A DNA stretch of 64,000 bases from Bdellovibrionia bacterium (GTDB taxonomy: Bacteria > Bdellovibrionota > Bdellovibrionia > Bdellovibrionales > JAGQZY01). Shown piece after piece: positions 1 through 6,924 of the stretch. The position numbers were made by a program, and so were the translations under genes. Numbering within the stretch: the first letter of the stretch is position 1; each line of letters begins with the position of its first letter. The notes under the pieces are model-generated. The model saw only the letters and a program-made list of their open reading frames with translations. It was not told the DNA's origin and made no database searches. The stretch covers positions 1 to 64,000 of the forward strand of contig JAUICP010000005.1 of assembly GCA_030427805.1 (NCBI GenBank), read 5' to 3'.

Positions 1-2
1 AA

Positions 3-74
3 TCAGGTCTAGAATCCAAACTTAAAGATTTTTTTGAAATCTATCGAAAAACAATTACCAGGGAGGCTGCATAA
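3..74 (+). CDS. C-terminal end of an unidentified protein (5' part outside window)
   Basis: A reading frame open from the window edge ends at TAA (72-74) after 23 codons, with a charged helical-looking tail (LKDFFEIYRKTITREAA). It ends 9 bases before the stop of the convergent LysR gene, as expected for two real genes meeting tail to tail. Nothing in the short tail identifies a family, and the piece is too short to exclude chance. Confidence 0.35.
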   Translation, partial: SGLESKLKDFFEIYRKTITREAA

Positions 75-83
75 TGCTTAATT

Positions 84-875
84 TTAAACTCTATTCCTTG
101 GTGTCATTTCTTTATGGGTTAATACGTCATCCTTTGAAAAGTTTGAGATGCACAGTCCCTTTTGGACCAATGTTATACAAAAATGCCGGTGATCGCTCTC
201 AAAGTACTCTTCCACGAAAATTCCGTGGAGTTCTAGGTGATTTTGCACCATTTCATTGAGCTTGTGATCCCAAGAACTCTTCACCAGGGGCAGGTGCTTG
301 AGAAGGTCCGCTTTGTGGCTAAACTTCTTATAGGCGTCGTTAGAAGCACAGAACATCACTTCAGAGTGACCGACAAGGTGGTGGTTGAGTTCTGAAAGTC
401 TGGGCGGGTAGAGTGAAATGCCCCAATCGAGTTCATTGTTTAAAATTTTGTTTTCCATTCGTTCATGATTGGTTTCGCGAATGGTGTTTACAGTTCCAAA
501 CTTTTGAAACTTGCCCAGGTACTTAAGAATGAATTTGGTGGGAGTATAGACCGAAATGGTTTCTACAATTCCGATGCGAGCCGGGTAGCCGCCGATGCTT
601 TTAGGAGAAACGGCATCGAGAAAGCGAATACCCGAGGAAAACATCTCTTCAGCGTGGTTAAAAATACTGCGGCCTTCATTAGTGAGCTCAATGGAGCGCG
701 TTTTTCTGCGAAAGAGCTGCACGTCCAAGTGTTCTTCTAGGTTTTTAATATGCTCACTAATCGTTGGAGCGGAAACGCCGATGGCCTTGGAGGCATCCTT
801 CATGGACATTCGCTTGGCCACCTCGTAAAAGTAATAAACTTGATTCCAGTTGATATCGCTGAGTTTTCTCGTCAT
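84..875 (-). CDS. LysR-family transcriptional regulator, NhaR-like
   Basis: A DNA-binding regulator of 263 residues. Residues about 8-67 form the LysR winged helix-turn-helix (DASKAIGVSAPTISEHIKNL followed by LFRR), preceded by a stretch (NWNQVYYFYEVAK) that resembles NhaR-type members. The rest is a shortened substrate-binding region; typical family members have about 300 residues, so the effector domain is somewhat short. The inducer and targets cannot be read from the sequence. The gene points away from the tRNA-Gly gene and meets the partial gene at 3-74 tail to tail, so it is probably transcribed alone. Confidence 0.85.
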   Translation of the reverse strand: MTRKLSDINWNQVYYFYEVAKRMSMKDASKAIGVSAPTISEHIKNLEEHLDVQLFRRKTRSIELTNEGRSIFNHAEEMFSSGIRFLDAVSPKSIGGYPARIGIVETISVYTPTKFILKYLGKFQKFGTVNTIRETNHERMENKILNNELDWGISLYPPRLSELNHHLVGHSEVMFCASNDAYKKFSHKADLLKHLPLVKSSWDHKLNEMVQNHLELHGIFVEEYFESDHRHFCITLVQKGLCISNFSKDDVLTHKEMTPRNRV

Positions 876-980
876 GGCTTAGAATCATAGGCCATCTTGG
901 CCTTCAGCCAAAGACGCAGCTTGCCTTGCCCGGGGGTCTAAGTGCTTAAAAATATTGCTCAAATTCTTTGATAATGGGTG

Positions 981-1009
981 TTGACAGGGGGGCGGTTTTT
1001 AATTAGATT
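981..1009 (+). promoter_or_regulatory. sigma70-type promoter of tRNA-Gly
   Basis: A perfect -35 box TTGACA (981-986) and a -10-like TAGATT (1004-1009) are separated by 17 bases. This places the start of transcription about 6-8 bases before the tRNA 5' end at 1023. A G-run occupies the spacer. Confidence 0.7.
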
Positions 1010-1022
1010 GCTGACTTCATTC

Positions 1023-1099
1023 GCGGGTGTAGCTCAGTTGGCTAGAGCGCAACCTTGCCAAGGTTGAGGCCGTGGGTTCGAGCCCCATCACCCGCTCCA
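1023..1099 (+). tRNA. tRNA-Gly (anticodon GCC)
   Basis: A 77-base cloverleaf. The acceptor stem pairs GCGGGTG (1023-1029) with CACCCGC (1089-1095), followed by discriminator T and an encoded CCA (1097-1099). The anticodon arm CAACC-TTGCCAA-GGTTG gives anticodon GCC, which reads GGC/GGT glycine codons. The T arm contains GGTTCGAGCCCC. Its last 14 bases plus 11 downstream bases are repeated 243 bp further on, which suggests that the gene end has served as a recombination target. Confidence 0.95.
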
Positions 1100-1110
1100 A
1101 ATTCTCCTAA
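1086..1110. repeat. Direct repeat copy 1, tRNA-Gly 3' end plus flank (att-like)
   Basis: 25 bp identical to 1329-1353. It spans the last 14 bases of tRNA-Gly and the first 11 bases downstream. A direct repeat of a tRNA 3' end is the usual footprint of site-specific integration or of recombination at a tRNA gene. Confidence 0.75.
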
Positions 1111-1220
1111 ACAGCCAAATACTTTGTTGATATCGTCTTCGCCCTCGATCGAAGTACCTTTGTACGTCTCCTCGTTCGAAGACTCATCGCCGCGTCTTTG
1201 GCTGTTTAGGAGAATTTGGA
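1096..1220. repeat. 125-bp element bounded by 24-bp perfect inverted repeats, abutting the tRNA
   Basis: Bases 1096-1119 (starting with the tRNA discriminator and CCA) are the exact reverse complement of 1197-1220. Inside lie further self-complementary pieces: GTCTTCG (1135-1141) against CGAAGAC (1177-1183) and a GTAC...GTAC pair near 1154-1165. The 77-base interior has no convincing coding frame. It could be a MITE-like element, a structured RNA, or an inverted duplication of the tRNA downstream flank. Confidence 0.7.
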
Positions 1221-1276
1221 CTGAGTGATGCTGGTTTGAGGGTAAAGTACGAGCAGGAGCGAGTAGCGTGGGTTTG

Positions 1277-1327
1277 CCGATGGGAGAACCCCGCAGGCAG
1301 GATGCCGAGGAGTGAGGCTCCCATCGG
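1277..1327. repeat. Stem-loop with 10-bp perfect stem
   Basis: CCGATGGGAG (1277-1286) pairs exactly with CTCCCATCGG (1318-1327) around a 31-base GC-rich loop. It ends two bases before the second copy of the tRNA-end repeat. No T-run follows, so it is not a simple terminator. Confidence 0.55.
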
Positions 1328-1328
1328 A

Positions 1329-1353
1329 CATCACCCGCTCCAAATTCTCCTAA
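1329..1353. repeat. Direct repeat copy 2 of tRNA-Gly 3' end (att-like)
   Basis: Exact 25-bp copy of 1086-1110. The remnant of a transposase coding frame begins at the next bases, so this copy marks a recombination junction. Confidence 0.75.
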
Positions 1354-1354
1354 C

Positions 1355-1594
1355 CACCCACAAACCAACGGAAAGATCGAGAGGTACCACCGCTCGATTA
1401 AGGAAGAGATCAAGGTGTTCGTGTGGACGAGTCCTGATGCCTTGAGAGAGGCCATTGGTAAGTTCATTGCCTACTACAACTCCGAAAGATATCACGAGTC
1501 GTTAGGCAATGTGACCCCCGACGATGTTTACTTCGGAAGACGAGAATCAATCATAGAAAAGCGAAAGGAGGTGAAGAAAAAGACATTGAAGTGA
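1355..1594 (+). pseudogene. C-terminal remnant of an IS3-type transposase (integrase core)
   Basis: The frame reads HPQTNGKIERYHRSIKEE, then AYYNSERYHESLGNVTP and a basic tail ending at TGA (1592-1594), about 79 codons. This is the end of the rve integrase core of IS3-group transposases, including the region of the last catalytic Glu (NGKIER). The N-terminal two thirds and the first two catalytic Asp residues are missing: homology starts immediately after the tRNA-end repeat at 1353. There is no start codon or ribosome site, so it is a dead fragment left by a rearrangement. Confidence 0.85.
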
Positions 1595-1757
1595 CGACAT
1601 GATTACAATACAAACTTTGCAAATAAGAGATGGAACTGTTAACTAAAAATGAGCTTGTTTAGTCTCATATGTTCTGACGACGTACAGTTGCCTGAGCATC
1701 CCTCCTTCTTACACCCACAAATCATGCTAATTTTACTAATTGGAAACTTAGGCGGTC

Positions 1758-3020
1758 CTACCGAAATTCGTCAAGTTGGTCTCCGCGGTGGAGGACCTCA
1801 ATTTCATCACTTGGAAATACTCTCATGAGAGGGACCCTAGGATAGGTATAGGTCGCACAGTGAGCTGAATACCCGAACATATCGCTGGAATTGAACTGTA
1901 CAACTTCGAACCCCACATCCTCATAAACCTTTTTTGCGATTTCATCCTCAGGCACTCCAAATCTTGGCAAAAACACCTTGCCATTCAAGTAGACAGAATT
2001 GATATAACTTCGAGGATTATGATTATAGAGATGACTTCTAAACAGAGGGTGTTTTGGAGGGGGCGGAATAAACTTTGTATTGAAGCCTCGGTCTTTCAAT
2101 ATCTGAGAATACTGATAGTCACTGACAATAACCGTATTGTCCCACGCAAATTTGGCGTATTCATCAATATGACCTATACCACTTTTGTAGGGCAGTCGGA
2201 CAAGTCTTCCTGTGCACTTAAACTTATAAATATAGACCCAGTCAGGTATCGCAGCATCACCTTCGCGATTAATGATGAGACAGTCCCCTTGTTTGTTAGC
2301 TATGAAATTCCCACCGGAAATCATGTAAGGAGTGTGCACAGGCTCTGCCTCAAAGAGTCGGTGTAGTGAACTCCAGTCTGTGTAATCTCGACGTCCCACC
2401 AGACTGTAGTTAGAATAGGTGCTAACCAATTGTAGAGCATCGTTCTCATCATAGACAGGGATTGGCGAAACATCTCTCATCATAAAGACCTTCGAATTGT
2501 CTTTACCACGCACTGTACTTTCATAGTAAGGGTGCCAAACTATGGTCACTTTATTTCTATCAATAGATCCTTCAAGGAATTTTAAGATTCGTTCAGTTTC
2601 CGTTCTGCTTTTTGAGGAACTGATCAAGATGAGGTGTTCATTCTTTATGTTTTTTGCAACCTTTTTTATCAGGTTCCTAAACTGTTTGTATTGATTCCTT
2701 ACATGTTCGACATAAACTGGTGGTGTGTTTGGATGTATTTCTGTGGTTCTAATTGTTGCTGACATGATAATATAGCCGACGGGCTCCCGTTCCATAAAAG
2801 GGCGCCCTATATACTTGTTTGGTCCTGTGGAGAATTGTGGATCAAGAGCTTTTTCGTCAGATTCGCGGACCTTTTGATTGTAGTCGGCAATCTGTTTCTG
2901 ATACTCAGGGTCCATTTGAGGTCTGGTTGATTCCAAGGCCTGCGGAGCGACTCCACAGTTTTGGAAGCCAACTAGGGATGCAGTTAAAATAAAGACAATT
3001 GAGACAATAGCAATCTTCAT
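1758..3020 (-). CDS. Lipoprotein of the peptidylarginine/agmatine deiminase superfamily (paralog 1)
   Basis: A predicted exported lipoprotein of 420 residues: signal peptide with lipobox LVGFQNC (Cys22). The mature part carries the hallmarks of PAD_porph/agmatine deiminase enzymes, which hydrolyse a guanidinium group to a ureido group and ammonia: MRD (Asp183), SGGN (236-238), GHID (His284, Asp286), YINS...KVFLP (Asn341) and AHCAT (nucleophile Cys388). The spacing of NS..LN.KVF.P and HC.T resembles the Porphyromonas enzyme PPAD. Start chosen at ATG after a GGGGGAAAT ribosome site. The substrate is unknown: peptidyl-arginine, free arginine or agmatine outside the cytoplasm are possible. The closest relative in the window is the gene at 6925-8190. 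Confidence 0.75.
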   Translation of the reverse strand: MKIAIVSIVFILTASLVGFQNCGVAPQALESTRPQMDPEYQKQIADYNQKVRESDEKALDPQFSTGPNKYIGRPFMEREPVGYIIMSATIRTTEIHPNTPPVYVEHVRNQYKQFRNLIKKVAKNIKNEHLILISSSKSRTETERILKFLEGSIDRNKVTIVWHPYYESTVRGKDNSKVFMMRDVSPIPVYDENDALQLVSTYSNYSLVGRRDYTDWSSLHRLFEAEPVHTPYMISGGNFIANKQGDCLIINREGDAAIPDWVYIYKFKCTGRLVRLPYKSGIGHIDEYAKFAWDNTVIVSDYQYSQILKDRGFNTKFIPPPPKHPLFRSHLYNHNPRSYINSVYLNGKVFLPRFGVPEDEIAKKVYEDVGFEVVQFNSSDMFGYSAHCATYTYPRVPLMRVFPSDEIEVLHRGDQLDEFR

Positions 3021-3217
3021 ATTTCCCCCTTAGAGCAGCATTGGCAATGGGTTATCGTCTAATATTGAGTACATCTTGAGCCATTTTCGTTCGCTTGGGG
3101 GCGTACTCAAAAGCGGGATGATCATGCAGTAGCGTAAATTTAACCGTGTCTTGAAAAGAGTCAAATACAGTTGGTCCCAAATTGGAACAAATACAAGGCT
3201 TAGCCACTGAAACGCAA

Positions 3218-3764
3218 ACCCATCTGTCAGCCCTGACCGATCAACATCGGCTGGTTTTGATCAAGCAAGACGTATTCAAGGACAGAGACGATGGATTGGG
3301 CGGCTCTTTGAGTACGTAAAGAAAATACGTCTTCGATTTGCCGGCCCCAGGTGTGCACGCGCGCCCAGCTAATTTGTAGATCCAAGTCGTGAAACGCTCC
3401 GGCAGCTGCGAGCAGGAGACCCTTTTTGATCTTTACCTCGCAACGACACTGTGAGCTCGCCATCTCCCTCCTCGGTGACTTCGATGGCGGGGGACTTAGC
3501 TCTACACGCTTTTGCTTTTTCAGTGTCTAGCGCTATCACCGAAGCCATCTTTAACAATTGCTTCGGTGTTTTGCTGGTCTTCACCTGAAACCAATCGTAA
3601 ACCCCATAGTCTTCGATAGTTTTGATAGAACTTTGCCGAACCCGGCAACCAAGTGCGCTCAACAACGTGACGAATTGAAAAAACAGACCCGATTCGTCCT
3701 TTTTTTTATGGAACCGAATCCAAGTCTCTCCCTTTTTATTCCTCAGCACCAGAATCGGTAGTCA
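3218..3764 (-). pseudogene. glnD: Decayed C-terminal fragment of glnD (PII uridylyltransferase)
   Basis: Two overlapping frames together match the tandem ACT domains at the GlnD C terminus. The upstream frame gives NKKGETWIRFHKKKDESGLF and later VSLRGKDQKG; the downstream frame continues with LLLAAAGAFHDLDLQISWAR and RQIEDVFSL, ending at TAG near 3227. The break lies at the run AAAAAGGG (around 3415-3427), where one extra base shifts the frame. An in-frame stop at 3762-3764 closes the upstream side, and the nucleotidyltransferase and HD domains are absent. GlnD normally has about 800-900 residues, so this is a non-functional relic. Confidence 0.75.
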
Positions 3765-3891
3765 TTAACATTTCCCAAAAACGAAAAACTTCCTTTCAAG
3801 GTCGTTCGCTATGGCGAACTCCCGATTGTCGCGGGTGATGGGGTGCATTTATTGGATGATCTCAAATGGGTGGGGCAGTATTAGACCCGAG
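3765..3891. other. Short non-coding stretch, possibly another gene fragment
   Basis: Between the glnD relic and the next lipoprotein. A plus-strand frame of about 40 codons (3762-3884, containing LPFKVVRYGELPIVAGDGVH) looks protein-like but has no start or ribosome site. It may be the tail of another decayed gene. No family is recognised. Confidence 0.25.
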
Positions 3892-5121
3892 TCATTCATT
3901 GAATGCTTTTAATATCTTTACATTTTGGAAGTTTAAGGCCTGCTTTAGTTCGCTTAAGGGCAATTTCGGGTAGAGCATCGTAATGCAGTGAAGGGAACCA
4001 TTTCCTTCTCTAGAAAGTATTTTTGAGTTAATTTTAACGACTCGTTCGTACCCAGCTTGAATGTACTTACTTGCGGCAATATCATCATTTGCTGATCCAT
4101 AAGAAGGCATAAATACGGTTCCATTAATAGTGACCGAATTGACATAGGTTCCGCCTGACACTCCGGTATTCGATGGCACTAGTATGGCTTGGTAGCCAAG
4201 TTTTCTGAGAATGGTCGCGTAGGACTTCTGGTTAGTGATGAATTTTTTGGCCGAAACTGGTTTTATGACTTCGTCGACGTGTCCAATACCAAAAATGTGT
4301 TTTAGCCGAGTTAATTTTCTACATCCGTAGTAATTTTTAAAAATTGAATCTGGAATATCACTTGTCCGATAGTTATTGACCATAAAACAATGACCATTGT
4401 GAGTTGCTAAGAAATTTCCACCGGCAATAAAGAAACTGTGTTTTCTTAATCTCCCATTAAAGGCATTCTTAATGTAGAAATCGGGATTATAGTACTTGTA
4501 GTATTTAGCATCGACAAAGATAGACTCGTTCCCATTTTTAACAAGGACAGGCGGCAGTACATCTCTAGACCAGAAGCTGTGCCACTGCTGGAATTTGGGA
4601 TAAGTATCTGTATTTTCATGGGTTGGAGCCAGGTAAAGGATCGCTAAGCGTTTAAGATTAATATACCTCTTGTATTGATTCTTAATTCGGTTGATTTCTT
4701 CTTGGGTATTTAAATGAGTGTACAGGATTAAGTTAACATCACTCGGAAGGTTCGCGGCCATCTTTTGTCTTGCCTTTAAAGCTTGAGCCGACCAAGGGGC
4801 CTTTTCGGAATCTCCCCAAGTGCCATCTTGATTGTGAGCCGAGGCGACGAGGTATCCGATTTTAGAGTATTCTGCGAAAGGAAATATACCTGAATTGTTA
4901 AATGTTTTTTGGCTTATACCCTGGGCTTCTAAGGCTCGCAATTCTTCAAGGGCTTTTCGGTTTTCTTCGATGGTGCGTTTTGCTTCAAATTGACTGACTA
5001 GGCTATTTGGGTCACTGCTTAAGAGTTCAGTGGTCGGCGCAAAACCATCACCACAATTCTGAAACAAGAATAATAGCGGACTCATAGCCAAGACAATGAC
5101 GAAAACCTTAAAGAACTTCAC
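3892..5121 (-). CDS. Lipoprotein of the peptidylarginine/agmatine deiminase superfamily (paralog 2)
   Basis: A predicted lipoprotein of 409 residues with lipobox LFLFQNC (Cys23); GTG start after AGGGGTAACA. It keeps the full catalytic set of the guanidino-deiminase fold: WSRD (Asp187), AGGN (234-236), GHVDE (His281, Asp283), YVNS...TVFMP (Asn328) and LHCIT (Cys379). It is the most divergent of the three copies and lacks the shared C-terminal tail IEVLHRGDQLDEFR of the other two. A perfect TATAAT lies upstream (5163-5168), suggesting its own promoter. Probable role is hydrolysis of arginine-like groups on the cell surface or in the periplasm; the substrate is inferred only from the fold. Confidence 0.75.
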   Translation of the reverse strand: MKFFKVFVIVLAMSPLLFLFQNCGDGFAPTTELLSSDPNSLVSQFEAKRTIEENRKALEELRALEAQGISQKTFNNSGIFPFAEYSKIGYLVASAHNQDGTWGDSEKAPWSAQALKARQKMAANLPSDVNLILYTHLNTQEEINRIKNQYKRYINLKRLAILYLAPTHENTDTYPKFQQWHSFWSRDVLPPVLVKNGNESIFVDAKYYKYYNPDFYIKNAFNGRLRKHSFFIAGGNFLATHNGHCFMVNNYRTSDIPDSIFKNYYGCRKLTRLKHIFGIGHVDEVIKPVSAKKFITNQKSYATILRKLGYQAILVPSNTGVSGGTYVNSVTINGTVFMPSYGSANDDIAASKYIQAGYERVVKINSKILSREGNGSLHCITMLYPKLPLSELKQALNFQNVKILKAFNE

Positions 5122-5471
5122 TGTTACCCCTCACCAAAACACACTACCCAAGAACCTCTTTCATTATATGGTTTCAACTTCTAAGGGATGAATAAACGGG
5201 CTATTTTTTCAAGATAAGACAGTCATTTCATCAAAATGAAACAATACCCTATTCATAGCGAGTAGAATTTCGACTAGGTGATACTGATGTCTAACAAATA
5301 TTCTCTGTGACCCAAAATTCGTCTTTTTTTTAAAAAATCCTTATCAAATCAAATAGATGGACCTTTTATGGGGGTGAATTTTTGCACTTTGAAAGGGGGC
5401 GCCTAGAAGGAGTAAATTTTGAAAACGACGAACAATTTCTTGGTAACCAAGGTGTTAGGAAGAAAACAATA
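5122..5471. other. 350-bp divergent intergenic region
   Basis: AT-rich spacer between the divergent starts of deiminase paralog 2 (5121, minus) and the secreted protein at 5472 (plus). It contains the TATAAT noted above and homopolymer T/A runs near 5325-5340. A plus-strand frame continues upstream of 5472 to 5382 but has no signal peptide and is not taken as coding. No RNA gene recognised. Confidence 0.5.
5163..5168 (-). promoter_or_regulatory. -10 box TATAAT upstream of deiminase paralog 2
   Basis: A perfect minus-strand TATAAT 42 bases upstream of the GTG start at 5121. No good -35 box is visible at 16-18 bases, so it may need an activator. Confidence 0.4.
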
Positions 5472-6848
5472 ATGCTTTTTAGAATTACCGCGATTTTACT
5501 TACAATTTTTTCGCTCGGTTTGCCCGCCCATGGGGAGTCGTCTGCTCCGACTTGCGAAAACAGATTTCTTACAGACCTTCAAACCTCTGACCTGCAAAAC
5601 CGATCCGAAGAGAGCGACACCTTAACCTACGAGGCCTTTGAAGTCGTTGGCAGGAACCCAGGGATTCATGGAGGTCAGAGAACGGTCGTGCGCCGAACCG
5701 GAAGTTGGTTTGATTTTGAAAAGGAGCTCAAGAAAAAAGGTGATCTAGTCATCGATCTTCGTTTTTTTCCCCATGTTTTGGGCGAAAGGGAAGCCCACTT
5801 TTTTGGCTTCGAAGTTTTGGATGATCACCATATTAGCCTGCCCAATGTCGAAGAAATCAACGGGGCAATCGAAAAATACAATAGTTTACTACCAGAGGAT
5901 GATCCTAGACGGATTCTACTTCGCTATTACTCCATTCCTGAAGTCCACAATACCGTTCACGAGTACGTAACGATGTTTAGAGACAATTTAGCGATACCAA
6001 TTTCGTCAAACAGAAAATCATATTTTCACGATGTGAGCGCCCATAGTATGCAGGGACTCTTTGTCGATAACCTGGTCATTCAGGCCATTCAACAGCGAGT
6101 GGAGCTGGCCTTCGCTGCAGTTGAGCATGTGAAGGCAAAATTTCGAGGAACGGCAGAGGAGCCTAGAGCAAAAAGGCTATCATCAAGCATAAAGGGTCAG
6201 CTCGCTGGTTTAATTGATCAAATTGGAGCCTTTGTCAGTCTTGCTCCAAATAAAGAAATGCGCGACTATTTTGGTCGAATCGGAATTGAACATTACAATG
6301 AAGGTGTTAGTTCGGGGAATCAAAATCAACTCGATGAAAACTGGAGACAGATGATCGAAGACAATGGCGCCATCCATAAAATTGCATTCTTTCATTTTGA
6401 CTGGATCTTAAGCGATGATTTCGAATCTTACTTTAACAAAGAAGTGCGAGATACTTTAGCGACTAAGTATTCGAGGTACCGAGGGCTTCGAGAGCTTGAG
6501 ACTGCTGTAATGGAGGCTTTGCAGGAGTTTTTTGATCAGAACAGAAGTCAGTTGAATGAATTGTATGGCTTAAAGAGAATGATCGATGATGCTCGAGAAC
6601 TAGAAAAATCTCTTCGAGTTTTTGCCTTTCCACCTCGCTCTCCATCGAGACTGCAGAGAGCCGTTGAGCGTGTTGGAAGATTCCTTTCTCGAAGACGGCC
6701 CAGCGAACCAGACATTGATCTCACTCCCATTGATAGCGACTTAATCAATGATTTTGAGAGAAATCTATCGACCCATGAGTCAATGAGAGCCTATGTCAAC
6801 AGGCTCATCTTTTTAAGGCGGAATTTGACCGAACTATCGGGTGAGTAG
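5472..6848 (+). CDS. Secreted protein of unknown function, with Cys-x3-Phe motif after the signal peptide
   Basis: 458 residues. The frame is open from 5382, but the ATG at 5472 is preferred: it follows AGGAAG at good spacing and begins a clean signal peptide (MLFRITAILLTIFSLGLPAHG). The mature N terminus contains TCENRF, a C-x3-F motif also seen in other exported proteins of the window. Further features are a helical, charged middle region, a HD...H pattern near residue 190 (FHDVSAHS) and an Arg-rich stretch near residue 400 (FLSRRRP). No domain recognised. It sits, on the opposite strand, between two deiminase lipoprotein genes. Confidence 0.75.
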   Translation: MLFRITAILLTIFSLGLPAHGESSAPTCENRFLTDLQTSDLQNRSEESDTLTYEAFEVVGRNPGIHGGQRTVVRRTGSWFDFEKELKKKGDLVIDLRFFPHVLGEREAHFFGFEVLDDHHISLPNVEEINGAIEKYNSLLPEDDPRRILLRYYSIPEVHNTVHEYVTMFRDNLAIPISSNRKSYFHDVSAHSMQGLFVDNLVIQAIQQRVELAFAAVEHVKAKFRGTAEEPRAKRLSSSIKGQLAGLIDQIGAFVSLAPNKEMRDYFGRIGIEHYNEGVSSGNQNQLDENWRQMIEDNGAIHKIAFFHFDWILSDDFESYFNKEVRDTLATKYSRYRGLRELETAVMEALQEFFDQNRSQLNELYGLKRMIDDARELEKSLRVFAFPPRSPSRLQRAVERVGRFLSRRRPSEPDIDLTPIDSDLINDFERNLSTHESMRAYVNRLIFLRRNLTELSGE

Positions 6849-6924
6849 GTGACACAGTCGTAATCCTTAGTATTTTCTTTTTTTGAACGATTTAAGATTA
6901 AGAATAATACAGGAGAGTAAGAGC

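Noticed and set aside
1096-1220. Integron attC site
   Set aside because: The palindromic layout was suggestive, but the core sites RYYYAAC/GTTRRRY are not present and the arms are too long and too perfect.
1042-1467. 141-codon minus-strand frame over the tRNA region
   Set aside because: It runs through tRNA-Gly, inverted repeats and the transposase relic; the repeated GEFGAGD in it is only the translated repeat.
3369-3749. Programmed frameshift in a functional glnD
   Set aside because: The run AAAAAGGG is slippery-looking, but the catalytic upstream part is missing and a stop lies at 3762-3764, so decay is the simpler explanation.
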